DNA from: Gammaproteobacteria bacterium
GTDB lineage: Bacteria; Pseudomonadota; Gammaproteobacteria; UBA6429; Thiohalophilaceae
Direction of reading: 5' to 3'
Assembly (NCBI GenBank): GCA_024275915.1
Contig: JAJRYG010000036.1
Location: forward strand, 1-36,357
Length of the DNA: 36,357 bases
Shown here: positions 16,388-31,326 of the stretch, one piece after another
How positions within the stretch are numbered: position 1 is the first letter of the stretch
Layout of the letters: every line of letters begins with the position of its first letter
Translations under genes and position numbers: made by a program
The notes under the pieces: model-generated
What the model was told of the DNA's origin: nothing
The model's database searches: none
Seen by the model: only the letters and a program-made list of their open reading frames with translations

Positions 16388-16404
16388 ATTAAGCCAGATA
16401 AAAG

Positions 16405-16516
16405 TTGTTAAAGATTCAAGATAAAAATAAAGGCAGAGAAAAGATACAAGGTGTTGGTGTGGCAAAGTTCAACTTGTATCCTGAATCGTCAACCCTGTAT
16501 CTGAATTCTTGTACCT
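16405..16516. repeat. Degenerate TACAAG/TTCAAGAT repeat cluster between gltD and hemE
   Basis: Short related words alternate in both orientations: GATTCAAGATA (16409 on), GATACAAGGT (16443 on), CTTGTATCCTGAATC (16473 on) and CTGTATCTGAATTCTTGTACC (from 16495). GATACAAG at 16443-16450 and CTTGTATC at 16473-16480 form an 8-bp stem. On the minus strand the stem is followed by a T-rich stretch, so it could weaken transcription into hemE. Similar TACAAG/TTCAAG intergenic repeats are familiar from several beta- and gammaproteobacterial genomes. Confidence 0.55.
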
Positions 16517-16524
16517 TGCGGCAT

Positions 16525-17973
<1,449 letters not shown>

Positions 17974-18002
17974 TCACCACCTCGGTGTTGAATGAATAAG
18001 AC

Positions 18003-22481
<4,479 letters not shown>

Positions 22482-22564
22482 TCGAACCGTGGTTAGATGC
22501 TGGTTAATGTCGTCATTGCGACCGGCGCACTGCCTGGCAGAACGCGGCGCAAAAATGGCAACGC

Positions 22565-22593
22565 AGTATACAGGCCCCGCCAGGCGGCTTCAA
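22565..22593 (-). promoter_or_regulatory. Sigma70-type promoter for gltBD
   Basis: TTGAAG and TATACT are spaced by exactly 17 bases on the minus strand, with transcription expected near 22558 and a leader of about 77 nt to the gltB start. Confidence 0.6.
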
Positions 22594-22710
22594 TCGGTAT
22601 TGGCGGCTGATTTGGCGCAGGATGCCCCAAACGGCCCCGGCAAACGGGGGGCATTGGGTATTGGGCGAGAGGCGGGTTGATCATCGCCTACAGGAGGGGC
22701 CAGGGATGGC

Positions 22711-24945
22711 TCAGGGCGCGGGCAGTTCGGCGTGAATGCTGGCGAAGCTGCGTGCCCAGGGGCCGGTTTTCTGCAGGGCCGGGCTGAGGGTCTGGATGGC
22801 GGCGCGGGCCTGTGCCCGGTCCGGGTAGCTGCCATAGATCAGGTTGTAGCGGCTCTGGCCATCGCGGACGGTGCGGTAATAGATGGCCTTGCCTTTGAGC
22901 CGGTGTCGACGAATGAAGTCCCGGGTGGCCGCTTCACTGGGGCCACTCATCAGTTGCAGAGTGTAATGGCGGGGGTCCTGGGCCCACAGCCAGGCAACCT
23001 GATCGGTCAGGTTCGACGAACCTGGCAGGGGCGAGACGGTGATGGCAGTGGCCCTGGCGGGTGTCGCGGCGGCCGTCTTGAGCTGCTTGTGGATACTGGC
23101 AAAGTCACGGATCCAGGGCTTGACATTTTTCAGGCTGGCGGGGAGCTGGGTGGCGGCCTGACTGGCCTGGGCGCGATCGGGGTAGCTGCCCAGGATCAGG
23201 ACATAGAGGGGCTTGCGGTCGCGTCGGGTTTCGAAGGCCACGGTCATGTTGGCCAGGCCATGCTGACGGACGAATTTTTCGATATTGCCTTTATGCCCGC
23301 TGGCCAGCAGTTGCAGGGTCAGGTGCCGCGGGGGTTGGCGGTTTATCCAGTCACTGTCCCAGAGCCGGGTCGGAATGGCCGTGTCTGTTCTGGCTGTCTT
23401 GACCCTGAAACTGGCGGGCGCTGATGTTTGCGCGCCGCGCCGGATCCTCACCTGCCAGTCATCGGCCTGGGTGCCGGTGGTGAGGGTGATGCGGATTTCG
23501 TCTTTGCCCTGCCATTGCACCTGTTTGGGCGAAAGGATCTTCTGGCCGTCTTTCCAGTTGACCTGCACCTTGTCGTCCGGACGGAAGTTCTCTCCCTTGA
23601 GTGTCAGGGTCTGGGGCTGCTTGCTGCCCGTGACCGTGGCAGGGCTGATGGCAAGGATCTGGGCTGGGGGAACTGGGGGGGGGACGGGTTGCGTCGTTTG
23701 TGCCGTCGTGTCCGGGGCAGCCGGTTTTTCCGTCACGGCCGGGGCCGGTTGAGGAGGGACTTCGGGCGTGGATTCGGGCGGGACTTCAGCCGGGCGGGTT
23801 TCGACCACCGCCGGTGCCGGCTTTTCGATCAAAGGAATGACAGCTGGGGCCACCTGCTGGCGTTCGATCCGGGCCGGAGCCTGTTGTTCCAGCTGGCGGG
23901 GCTTCTGGCTTGCCTCACCGGCGGTGGGGCTTGTGGTCGGCATCTCGAAGGCCAGTGGGGCCGGTGGCGCGGGCTTGAGGCTGTCGGGGTGTTGTTCAAC
24001 AGGTTGCAGGGCCGTTTGAGCAGGTTCCTGCAAGGCACGGTTGATGTCATCCTGAAACCACAGGGCAGTGACGACAAGCAGGGCCATGAGGCCGAGCAGC
24101 AAATGGGTCGGAGTGGGCCGAAAGCGGCCTGTTGCATTGCCCGGACTTTCGCCGTTGCCGGTCTGGCCTTCGCTGAGCATGACATGGGCGGCCTCGTTGA
24201 TGCGTGCCGGGATGCCATCTGACAGCCGGTAAATCTGGTGGATGTCCTTCATGCTGAAGGGGCTGCTGGTGGCCAGGCCGGCCACGGCCAGCCGGTGGCG
24301 CAGGTATTCGGCGGTCTGTTCTTCGGTGAGTGGCGGGATGTCGATGCTGTGGGTGATGCGATCGCGCAGTCCCTGGATGGCCGGCTGCTCGAGCATGGTC
24401 TGGATCTGTGGCTCGCAAAAGAGAATGATGCGCAGCAGGCTGTCTTCGCCGCTTTCCACATCGGCCAGGTGAAACAGGGCTTCGAGGGCATCCTGGGGCA
24501 GTTCATGGGCATCGTCGATGATCAGCAGCGGGATCCAGTTGTTCTGGCGCAGCTTGACCAGTTGCGCCACCAGCTCTTCCTGCAGGGCGCCGTGTTCCTG
24601 GGAGGGTGCAGGCAGGCCAAAGCCACGGGCAATGTCGTACAGCAGCTGGCCGGCATCCATCATGGTGTTGGCGTTGACCTGACAGATGCGCCATTCGGGT
24701 TTGGCTTCCTTGATGAAGCGATCCATGAGGCTGGTCTTGCCGATGCCCCGTTCCCCGATCACCATCAGCAGCAGGCTGGAATAATCGGTGAGGTGTTGCA
24801 GCATGTGCAGGCGTTGCAGACGGTCGGCGTCGAGATAGAGAAAGCGGTCTTCGTGAGTGGGCGGGAAAGGGGCGCTGGTCAGTCCCAGTTGTTGCTGGTA
24901 GACCGGTTCGAGTCGGGCAAGCTGTTCGACATCGTATTCACTCAT
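22711..24945 (-). CDS. DamX/ExeA-like AAA ATPase with IPT-like and two SPOR domains
   Basis: The 744-residue protein starts with an ExeA/GspA-type AAA domain (Walker A GERGIGKTS at 64-72, Walker B LLIIDDAHEL at 140-149, sensor region FCEPQIQTML). A single membrane helix follows at about 277-295 (LLLGLMALLVVTALWF). The rest should be periplasmic: a Pro/Ala/Glu-rich linker, an IPT/TIG-like beta domain at about 428-515 (ISPATVTGSKQPQTLTLKGE), and two SPOR domains at about 540-615 and 657-735 (LTLQLLASG..., YTLQLMSGP...), each with a conserved LGSYPDRAQA or YGSYPDRAQA segment. SPOR domains bind denuded septal glycan, so a cell-division or envelope role like that of DamX is inferred. The ATG at 24945 follows AGGA and overlaps the WGR gene by 8 bases. 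The position between aroKB and gltBD matches damX loci in related bacteria. Confidence 0.88.
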   Translation of the reverse strand: MSEYDVEQLARLEPVYQQQLGLTSAPFPPTHEDRFLYLDADRLQRLHMLQHLTDYSSLLLMVIGERGIGKTSLMDRFIKEAKPEWRICQVNANTMMDAGQLLYDIARGFGLPAPSQEHGALQEELVAQLVKLRQNNWIPLLIIDDAHELPQDALEALFHLADVESGEDSLLRIILFCEPQIQTMLEQPAIQGLRDRITHSIDIPPLTEEQTAEYLRHRLAVAGLATSSPFSMKDIHQIYRLSDGIPARINEAAHVMLSEGQTGNGESPGNATGRFRPTPTHLLLGLMALLVVTALWFQDDINRALQEPAQTALQPVEQHPDSLKPAPPAPLAFEMPTTSPTAGEASQKPRQLEQQAPARIERQQVAPAVIPLIEKPAPAVVETRPAEVPPESTPEVPPQPAPAVTEKPAAPDTTAQTTQPVPPPVPPAQILAISPATVTGSKQPQTLTLKGENFRPDDKVQVNWKDGQKILSPKQVQWQGKDEIRITLTTGTQADDWQVRIRRGAQTSAPASFRVKTARTDTAIPTRLWDSDWINRQPPRHLTLQLLASGHKGNIEKFVRQHGLANMTVAFETRRDRKPLYVLILGSYPDRAQASQAATQLPASLKNVKPWIRDFASIHKQLKTAAATPARATAITVSPLPGSSNLTDQVAWLWAQDPRHYTLQLMSGPSEAATRDFIRRHRLKGKAIYYRTVRDGQSRYNLIYGSYPDRAQARAAIQTLSPALQKTGPWARSFASIHAELPAP

Positions 24946-25195
24946 GAGGAGATTCCTGACCTTGCATGAAGACAACTTTATACCCGCGTTGCAGCTGTGT
25001 GTCACGTATTCGCAACATGGCATCCACTGCCCGATCCCAGTCAGTGAAGTGATCTTTCTTCACACGCCCCGAGGAACCCTCTTGCCCCCATTCGCGCACC
25101 AGCGACCAGCCGTTGATCAGATCACGCTGGATGGCCAGCTGGTAGAAGCGCGGAGGCCGGCCTTCGAGGGCGGGGATTTGCATGTAAATCCTCAT
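24938..25195 (-). CDS. Small WGR-domain protein
   Basis: The product (85 residues from MRIYMQIPALEG) is a single WGR domain: PPRFYQLAIQRDLINGWSLV, then the diagnostic REWGQEGSSGRV, then RDTQLQRGYKVVF. WGR domains occur in PARP enzymes and MolR-like proteins, where they contact DNA; free-standing bacterial versions have no established function. Two starts compete: ATG 25195, and ATG 25183, which has GAGGA at 6 bases and gives 81 residues. The open frame extends to 25270 but without a ribosome site. Its stop lies inside the start region of the SPOR-ATPase gene (ATGAGTGA), so the two are translationally coupled. A DNA-related role is inferred only from the domain name. Confidence 0.85.
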   Translation of the reverse strand: MRIYMQIPALEGRPPRFYQLAIQRDLINGWSLVREWGQEGSSGRVKKDHFTDWDRAVDAMLRIRDTQLQRGYKVVFMQGQESPHE

Positions 25196-25369
25196 GAGAT
25201 CAGTGACGAGGGCCGAGTTGCGAGGGACGGGGAAAAGCGGGACCGGGGCCTTGACCGGCTTGCGGGCCACACGGGCATGCCAGGGAGTCTGTGGTGCTTC
25301 TTTTTCATTGTTCGGGGCCCATGTACAAATGTTTTGCTTCGTCAGTCGTCACTGGTTACGCATCCCTTG

Positions 25370-26521
25370 TCATGTCAGTTCTTCGGGGTCGAAGATGCGC
25401 CGGTATTCGGTGATGGCGTAGCGGTCGGTCATGCCGGCGATGTAGTCGGCAACGGCGCGGGCGCGGCCGGTTTCACCCTGCTGTACCTCGAGTACCTTGA
25501 CATGTTGCTGGTGTTCGGGATTGAGCAGGCGGGGATCATTCATGAAGGCCTGGAACAGGGACTCGAGGATGCGACGCGCCTTGCTGGTCATGCGGTGCAC
25601 CCGGTAGTGGCTGTACAATTGCTGGCGCAGGAAGGTTTTCAGAGCCTGGTTGTCGCTGCGGGCTTGTTCGCTGAACGCGATAAGAGGGCTGTGATGCGCA
25701 CGCACAGCATGAATGGAATCGGGGGCCTGTTCATCCAGTATCTGCTGGCTGGTTTCCACCAGGTCGATGATGGTGTTGTTGATCATGCGGCGAATGATTT
25801 CATGGATCAGGCGGCGGCCATCTAGGGCCGGGTATTTTTCCAGGACTTCGGCATGGCAGTCGGCAAACATGGGGATTTGTGTCAGTTGTTCCATGTCGAT
25901 GAGGCCGGAGCGCAGGCCATCGTCGATGTCATGATTGTTGTAGGCGATCTGATCGGCCAGGTTGACCAGCTGGGCTTCCAGCGAGGGCTGGGTCTTGTGG
26001 ATGAAACGCTCGCCGATTTCACCGAGGGCCTCGGCATTGCGCAGGGAGCAGTACTTGAGAATGCCTTCCCGGGCTTCATAGGTCAGGTTGAGCCCGGGAA
26101 AGTCGGCATAGCGTTCTTACAGGGTATCCACGGTGCGCAGGGACTGCAGGTTGTGCTCGAAGCCGCCGTAGTCCCTCATGCAGTCGTTGAGGGCATCCTG
26201 GCCGGCGTGACCGAACGGGGTGTGGCCGAGATCGTGGGCCAGGGCGATGGTTTCACTGAGATCTTCGTTGAGATTGAGAATGCGGGCAATGGAGCGGCTG
26301 ATCTGTGCCACTTCGATGGAATGGGTCAGGCGGGTACGGAACATGTCGCCTTCATGATTGACGAATACCTGGGTCTTGTATTCCAGACGCCGGAAGGCCG
26401 CTGAATGGACGATGCGATCGCGGTCACGCTGGAATTCACTGCGATAGGCCGGCCTGGGTTCCGGATAGAGTCGACCCCGGGATGTTTCATCGGTAGCGGC
26501 GTAGGCGGCTAACTTCAACAT
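25370..26521 (-). pseudogene. dgt: dGTPase-like dNTP triphosphohydrolase, interrupted by in-frame TAA
   Basis: Joined, the frame encodes 383 positions, the usual length of the dGTPase-like HD family. The N-terminal part (26521 to 26117) holds [32 protein letters not shown] and the metal site [13 protein letters not shown] (His67, His95-Asp96). After SLRTVDTL a TAA stands at codon 135 (26119..26117), and the same frame continues ERYADFPGLNLTYEAREGIL, LVNLADQIAYNNHDIDDGL (third metal Asp) to the end at 25370. Related proteins have Glu or a similar residue at this point, so one base change (GAA to TAA) is enough. The enzyme cleaves dNTPs to deoxynucleoside and triphosphate. Restart at ATG 25894 would give only the C-terminal part, without the HD core. 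It could be a real loss, a strain-level mutation or a sequencing error. Confidence 0.88.
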
Positions 26522-26662
26522 GTCTTGTGCCCTGTCATGGATGGTGATGTGGGTCAGGTGCTGGCCATCGCCAGACCTGCAGGGTACATCGAAATTTTTC
26601 GATGGTGGTTCTTCTTGTACCTGTCCCTGCGTTACGAAGCCAATATAACAGCTCAGGCCGGA

Positions 26663-27754
26663 TCAGTCTTCTTTCAGGGCCCGATGGGCTTCGATGGTCT
26701 CGCGCAACAGCCCCATGTCGACATCGCTGGTAACAAAGGCATCCCCCAGGGCATGGAACAGGACAAAGTTGATCCTGCCGTCGCGGACTTTTTTATCCAC
26801 GGCCATGACCTGCATGAAAGCATCGAAATCCATGCTCGCGGGAGCCCGGGTTGGCAACTGGGCCATGTCGATGAGGTTTTCAACGCGCTGCACATCGGCT
26901 GCAGAAATCCAGCCATGGCGCATGGAAAGATCGGCAGCCATGAGCATGCCGGTACCCACGGCTTCCCCGTGCAACCAGTTACCATAGCCGGTGGCAGTTT
27001 CGATGGCATGACCAAAGGTATGGCCAAGATTGAGCAGGGCGCGCACGCCGCTTTCCCTTTCGTCCTCGGCAACCACGGCCGCCTTACAACGACAGGAAAA
27101 CTCGATGGCGTGGATGATTGCCGCATCGTCACGATCCAGCAGTTTGCGCATGTTGTCTTCCAGCCACTGGATGAAGTCCGTGTCACGGATCAGGCCATAC
27201 TTGATGACTTCTGCGAGGCCGGCACTGAGCTGGCGATCGTCCAGGCTGGCGAGGGTATCCGTATCGATGATCACGCACCGGGGCTGATGGAAGGCGCCGA
27301 TCATGTTCTTGCCCAGCGGGTGGTTGACGCCGGTCTTGCCGCCCACCGACGAGTCGACCATGGCCAGCAGGGTGGTGGGGATCTGGATGAAATCGACACC
27401 GCGCTGATAACAGGCCGCGGCAAAGCCGGTCATGTCACCGATGACACCGCCACCCAGGGCGACGAGGGTACAGTGGCGATCGAACTGGTTGCTCAACAGG
27501 GCATCGAATACCGCATCGAGAACCTCTAGATTCTTGTATTGTTCGCCATCGGGCAGGATAACCGTCTGAACCTCGAAGTCCCTGAATGCAGAGCGGGCTT
27601 TTTCCATATACAGGGGAGCGATGGTTTCGTTGCTGACGATCATCACCTGCCTGCCATGGACAAAATCGGCAACATGGCGGGGATCACCGAGTAACTGGTT
27701 TCCGATGAAGATGGGGTAGCTGCGCTCACCCAGATCGACGTTGACGGTTTTCAT
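26663..27754 (-). CDS. aroB: 3-dehydroquinate synthase
   Basis: AroB makes 3-dehydroquinate from DAHP, step two of the shikimate pathway, using NAD and a divalent metal. The 363 residues show DGEQYKN (69-75), the glycine-rich GGGVIGD (101-107), [19 protein letters not shown] (126-144), AEVIKYG with the metal-binding Glu, and the metal-binding histidines in GHTFGHAIE and in [11 protein letters not shown]. It follows aroK on the same strand after an unusually wide gap of 271 bases, and precedes the broken dgt gene by 141 bases. No strong ribosome site is seen before the ATG. Confidence 0.97.
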   Translation of the reverse strand: MKTVNVDLGERSYPIFIGNQLLGDPRHVADFVHGRQVMIVSNETIAPLYMEKARSAFRDFEVQTVILPDGEQYKNLEVLDAVFDALLSNQFDRHCTLVALGGGVIGDMTGFAAACYQRGVDFIQIPTTLLAMVDSSVGGKTGVNHPLGKNMIGAFHQPRCVIIDTDTLASLDDRQLSAGLAEVIKYGLIRDTDFIQWLEDNMRKLLDRDDAAIIHAIEFSCRCKAAVVAEDERESGVRALLNLGHTFGHAIETATGYGNWLHGEAVGTGMLMAADLSMRHGWISAADVQRVENLIDMAQLPTRAPASMDFDAFMQVMAVDKKVRDGRINFVLFHALGDAFVTSDVDMGLLRETIEAHRALKED

Positions 27755-27975
27755 AGTGAAACTTAAGGCTGCGAAAGGGAAGATTTGCCGATTATACGGG
27801 ATATCGAGGGTATTGCGTAGCGGATCAGCCGGCCTGTCTGTGCTACGGGCAGGGCAAACGCATACTCACCTTGCACCGGCCACTAACCGCATATGTGACA
27901 GTGTGATCTTGCCCGGGTGCTACGTGGTGGATAATGGCATTTTCCACGAAAACAGGCCATGTGAGATGTGAGTAA

Positions 27976-27996
27976 ACGAAAAATCGCATTTTTCGT
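27976..27996 (-). other. AT-rich perfect hairpin in the aroK-aroB gap
   Basis: ACGAAAAAT and ATTTTTCGT pair perfectly over nine bases around a CGC loop, 30 bases past the aroK stop. No T run follows on the minus strand and the stem is AT-rich, so it is a poor terminator; a binding site or attenuator is equally possible. The rest of the gap (27755-28025) shows no gene. Confidence 0.4.
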
Positions 27997-28025
27997 ATGC
28001 TTGCTTGAAAAGTCCGGGGAGGGGG

Positions 28026-28544
28026 TCAACGGTCAGTTAGCCGGGCAATGATTTCATTGACCGTGTGCTGCACATTTCCCTGGCCCGTATCGATGACGAA
28101 ATCGGCCACTTCCCGGTACAGCGGTTCCCGGGTTTTCATCAATTCTTCCAGTTTGGCCTGAGGATCTTCGGTCTGCAGCAGGGGCCGGTTCTTGTCACGT
28201 CGGGTGCGATTGAGGAGTTGATCGATGGACGCCGAGAGATAGATCACCGTACCCCGCGCAGCCAGGTTCTGGCGGTTGGCTTCATGCAGCACGGCGCCGC
28301 CACCTGTGGCGAGGACAAGATTTTTGTGCCGGGTGAGCTCGTCGAGCATGTCCTTTTCGCGCTTGCGAAATCCGGCCTCGCCTTCGACATCAAAAATCCA
28401 GGGGATGCTGGCGCCGGTGCGCTGTTCGATTTGATGGTCACTGTCCATGAAATCCATGGACAGGGTCTCGGCCAGTTTTCTGCCAATGGTGGTCTTGCCC
28501 GCACCCATGGGGCCGACCAGATAGATGTTTTGATGTGCTGGCAT
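28026..28544 (-). CDS. aroK: Shikimate kinase
   Basis: AroK phosphorylates shikimate with ATP to shikimate 3-phosphate. The 172 residues have the P-loop GPMGAGKTTIGR (11-22), the shikimate-contacting Asp in MDSDHQIE (33-40), FRKRE with the substrate-binding Arg, the GGGAV motif (81-85) and the lid RDKNRPLL. It lies between pilQ and aroB, as in many gammaproteobacteria, 57 bases downstream of pilQ. Confidence 0.97.
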   Translation of the reverse strand: MPAHQNIYLVGPMGAGKTTIGRKLAETLSMDFMDSDHQIEQRTGASIPWIFDVEGEAGFRKREKDMLDELTRHKNLVLATGGGAVLHEANRQNLAARGTVIYLSASIDQLLNRTRRDKNRPLLQTEDPQAKLEELMKTREPLYREVADFVIDTGQGNVQHTVNEIIARLTDR

Positions 28545-28563
28545 GGCGAGGATAGGCGTGTTA

Positions 28564-28589
28564 CCCGGTCATGTCAGAACATGACCGGG
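28564..28589 (-). other. Strong hairpin in the pilQ-aroK gap
   Basis: CCCGGTCATGT and ACATGACCGGG form an 11-bp perfect stem around CAGA, filling half of the 57-base gap. No T run follows, so it is more likely an intercistronic hairpin that sets relative transcript levels or RNA stability than a full terminator. Confidence 0.5.
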
Positions 28590-28601
28590 CAAGCTGAGGG
28601 G

Positions 28602-30704
28602 CTAGATTCGGGTATTTTCCTTGAGCAACTTGGGTGTGACGAAAATCAGCAATTCCTGTTTTTCGTCTTTTTCCAGCTTGTTGCGGAACAGTACCCCAAT
28701 GACGGGCAGGTCACCGAAGAAGGGCACCCGGTTGACATTGTGGGTCTTGTTGGTTTCGTAGACACCACCGAGGACGATGGTTTCGCCATTGTCGACCAGT
28801 ACCTGGGTTTCCACCCGGTTGGTATTGATCGGTGGCACACCCAGCACCCGGTTGGCAAAATCGGGGCTGTCCTTTCTGACTTCCAGATCCAGGATGATGC
28901 GATCGTCCGGGGTGATCTGGGGAGTAACGGTCAGACTGAGCACGGCTTTCTTGAAGGACACGTTGGTGGCGCCACTGGAAGAAGCCTGCTGATAGGGAAT
29001 TTCCTGGCCGGTTTCGATCACGGCTTCCTGCTGGTTGGCGGTGATGACTCGTGGACTGGAGATGATTTCCGATTTACCTTCGGACTGGGCGGCGGACAGT
29101 TCAAGATCCAGCATGGTGCCAAAGGGCAGGTTGGCGATGGCCAAGCCTATGGTACTGGCAGATGTTGCCGTCGCGGGCAGGTTGACGTTGAGCCGATCGT
29201 CCAGTGGTGGCACAGTACCATTCTGGTTGAAGTTATCGGCGGCATTGAGTGAACCGGACGTGGTGGTACGGCGGCTGCCATTGAGCGTGGTGCCGGAAAC
29301 ACCGAACTTGACACCAAGCTCCTTGCTGAACTGGTTACTTGCCAGCACGATACGGGATTCGATCAGAACCTGGGTGATGGCCACATCGAGTTCTTCGACC
29401 AGGGCGATAACGGCATCGATATTTTCTGCCGTGTCCTTGATGAGCAGCTTGTTGGTTCGCTGGTCGACGCTGATGGTACCCCGGGCAGAGAGTATGCTGG
29501 TCTTGCCCGAAGAAACAAGCTTTGCCAGCTCATCGGCTTTGGCATAATTGACCTGGATGGTTTCATTGATCAGCGGGGCCAGTTCGATGACCTGCTTGGA
29601 GGCCTCCAGCTCGAGTTTTTCCCGTGCGGCAATTTCCTGGGCGGGGGCGATGAGCATGACATTGCCGGAAACCCGTTTTGCCAGCCCCTTGGTCTTGAGC
29701 ACAATGTCCAGGGCCTGATCCCAGGGAACATTCTTCAGACGCAGGGTCAGGTTGCCCTTGACCGTGTCACTGGTCACCATGTTGATGCCGGTGAAATCGG
29801 CGATCAGCTGCAGCACGGCGCGGACTTCGATGCTCTGGAAGTTGAGTGACAGCCGCTCACCCGTATAGGGGAACTTGCGACGGCCTTTTTTCTTGTCATC
29901 ATCCTTCTTGACCTCCGGCTTGACATCGATGGTCAGCTTTTCATCGGCCTGGTAGGCAAGGTGTTCGAAGTTCTGGTTTGCGGTAATGATGACTCGAACA
30001 TCGTTGCCATGGTTGAAGGCATCGACAGTGGATACCGGAGTGGCAAAATCGATGACATCCAGACGGCGTTCCAGGTTTTCCGGCAGGGAACTATTCTTCA
30101 TGGTAACGAAGATCTGCTTGCCGCGTTTTTTCATGTCGACGGGGGTGTTGGGATCCGCGAGTATCAGTTCGATACGGCCTTCACCCCGGCTGCCACGACG
30201 GAAATCGAGGTTGAGTACATTGTTAGCGCCGGTGCCCTTGCTTACACCTGTGACGATGCCACTTTCAGCAGGGCTGGTGCTGGCAAAAGTACTGGCATTG
30301 TCATTGAGAGTGATGATCACCTCATTGCCGTTGACCTTGGTCTGGTAGCCCACCAGTTTGGCCAGATTGATGACTACGCGTGTCCGGCCACCGGCTTCGA
30401 CCGCGGTGATGCTGCGGGCCACACCCACATTTATGTCATGTTTTTTCTGTTTGAGATTGACGCTGGTGGAAGGAAAGTCAATCGCAATGCGAGCCGGATT
30501 GTCGATGGTAAAACTGGCCGGTTCCGCTGCCGGTTCCGACATGCCGAGTTTGATTTGCACCTTGTCCCCGGGCAGCGCGGCGTAGCTGATTTCGTTCAGC
30601 GTATTGGCCTGCACGCTGATGGGCAGGATGAATATTAGCAACAGACTTTTTGCCAGCAGACGCAAAGAGACCGCTTTGTTGAGGGTGAGGGTTATCATCT
30701 TCAT
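28602..30704 (-). CDS. pilQ: Type IV pilus secretin
   Basis: PilQ forms the outer-membrane gated channel through which the pilus passes. The 700-residue precursor has a signal peptide (cleavage near VQA-N, 33/34), two AMIN domains (NEISYAALPGDKVQIKLGM and a second after residue 150) that bind peptidoglycan, an STN domain (RLSLNFQSIEVRAVLQLIAD), an N1 domain, and the secretin core (TLDLELSAAQSEGKSEIIS, then VSFKKAVLSLTVTPQITPD and VETQVLVDNGETIVLGGVY). GGAG lies 8 bases before the ATG. It is the last pil gene of the operon, 21 bases after pilP, with aroK next. Confidence 0.97.
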   Translation of the reverse strand: MKMITLTLNKAVSLRLLAKSLLLIFILPISVQANTLNEISYAALPGDKVQIKLGMSEPAAEPASFTIDNPARIAIDFPSTSVNLKQKKHDINVGVARSITAVEAGGRTRVVINLAKLVGYQTKVNGNEVIITLNDNASTFASTSPAESGIVTGVSKGTGANNVLNLDFRRGSRGEGRIELILADPNTPVDMKKRGKQIFVTMKNSSLPENLERRLDVIDFATPVSTVDAFNHGNDVRVIITANQNFEHLAYQADEKLTIDVKPEVKKDDDKKKGRRKFPYTGERLSLNFQSIEVRAVLQLIADFTGINMVTSDTVKGNLTLRLKNVPWDQALDIVLKTKGLAKRVSGNVMLIAPAQEIAAREKLELEASKQVIELAPLINETIQVNYAKADELAKLVSSGKTSILSARGTISVDQRTNKLLIKDTAENIDAVIALVEELDVAITQVLIESRIVLASNQFSKELGVKFGVSGTTLNGSRRTTTSGSLNAADNFNQNGTVPPLDDRLNVNLPATATSASTIGLAIANLPFGTMLDLELSAAQSEGKSEIISSPRVITANQQEAVIETGQEIPYQQASSSGATNVSFKKAVLSLTVTPQITPDDRIILDLEVRKDSPDFANRVLGVPPINTNRVETQVLVDNGETIVLGGVYETNKTHNVNRVPFFGDLPVIGVLFRNKLEKDEKQELLIFVTPKLLKENTRI

Positions 30705-30725
30705 GGTTTAATCTCCAGCAGGTGC

Positions 30726-31277
30726 TTATTCCCGAATGCTGATTGATGACATGCGATCAATCCAGCCACCAGTCGCACCATTAGGTATTATTTCCTTAAT
30801 CTTGATTTGTGTTTCTGAAATCTCGAGGATTTCACCATAGTTTCGGCCAATATGATTGCCAACCTGTGCGCGGTAGACCGTATTGTCCGGGGCCGCAATC
30901 AGAGCCCAGGTGGTGCCTTTCTTCTCCAGGGTGCCGACATATTTCAGGCTGTCGAGTGAAAATGCTTCCAGTGCTTCGCGCTTGCGATTCATGTCCGGAC
31001 GCAGACCGCTGTCGACCACCTGCTTGTCCTGTTCGATGTGTACGTCCTCGACAAAGGGAGTGAAGGGATCACGCCTGTCTGTATCGTCGTAGACAAAGGT
31101 TTCGAATGGCTTGACTTCAGGCAGGGGCTTGATCTTGCCTTTGGGGCGAGCTTTGACCTTTTCCACAAAAGTAACCAGATCATCATGCCGATCGCCGCTG
31201 CAGGCGGGCAGGATCAGAGCCACTGCGACGAGCAGGCTGATGCGCCATGATAGTTTATGTATTTGCTGTGTACTCAT
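30726..31277 (-). CDS. pilP: Type IV pilus lipoprotein
   Basis: PilP is the inner-membrane lipoprotein that links PilNO to the PilQ secretin. The start ATG at 31277 gives 183 residues; a TTG three codons earlier is unlikely. The lipobox LPAC places the lipidated Cys at 26, followed by a low-complexity linker, RRDPFTPF (the conserved RDPF motif of the family) and a C-terminal beta domain (LKYVGTLEKKGTTWALIAAPD, VYRAQVGNHIGRNYGEI). The ribosome site is poor, which suggests coupling to pilO 49 bases upstream. Confidence 0.95.
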   Translation of the reverse strand: MSTQQIHKLSWRISLLVAVALILPACSGDRHDDLVTFVEKVKARPKGKIKPLPEVKPFETFVYDDTDRRDPFTPFVEDVHIEQDKQVVDSGLRPDMNRKREALEAFSLDSLKYVGTLEKKGTTWALIAAPDNTVYRAQVGNHIGRNYGEILEISETQIKIKEIIPNGATGGWIDRMSSISIRE

Positions 31278-31326
31278 ATTTTGCAATCAGTTCAGTAAAC
31301 TGTATCTACGGTTGGGTAGCTCTGGT

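Noticed and set aside
22627-22660. GC-rich hairpin after the damX-like gene as terminator
   Set aside because: Stems are imperfect and no T run follows on the minus strand.
27741-27971. Plus-strand frame of 76 codons in the aroB-aroK gap
   Set aside because: No ribosome site, starts inside aroB in antisense, composition not protein-like.
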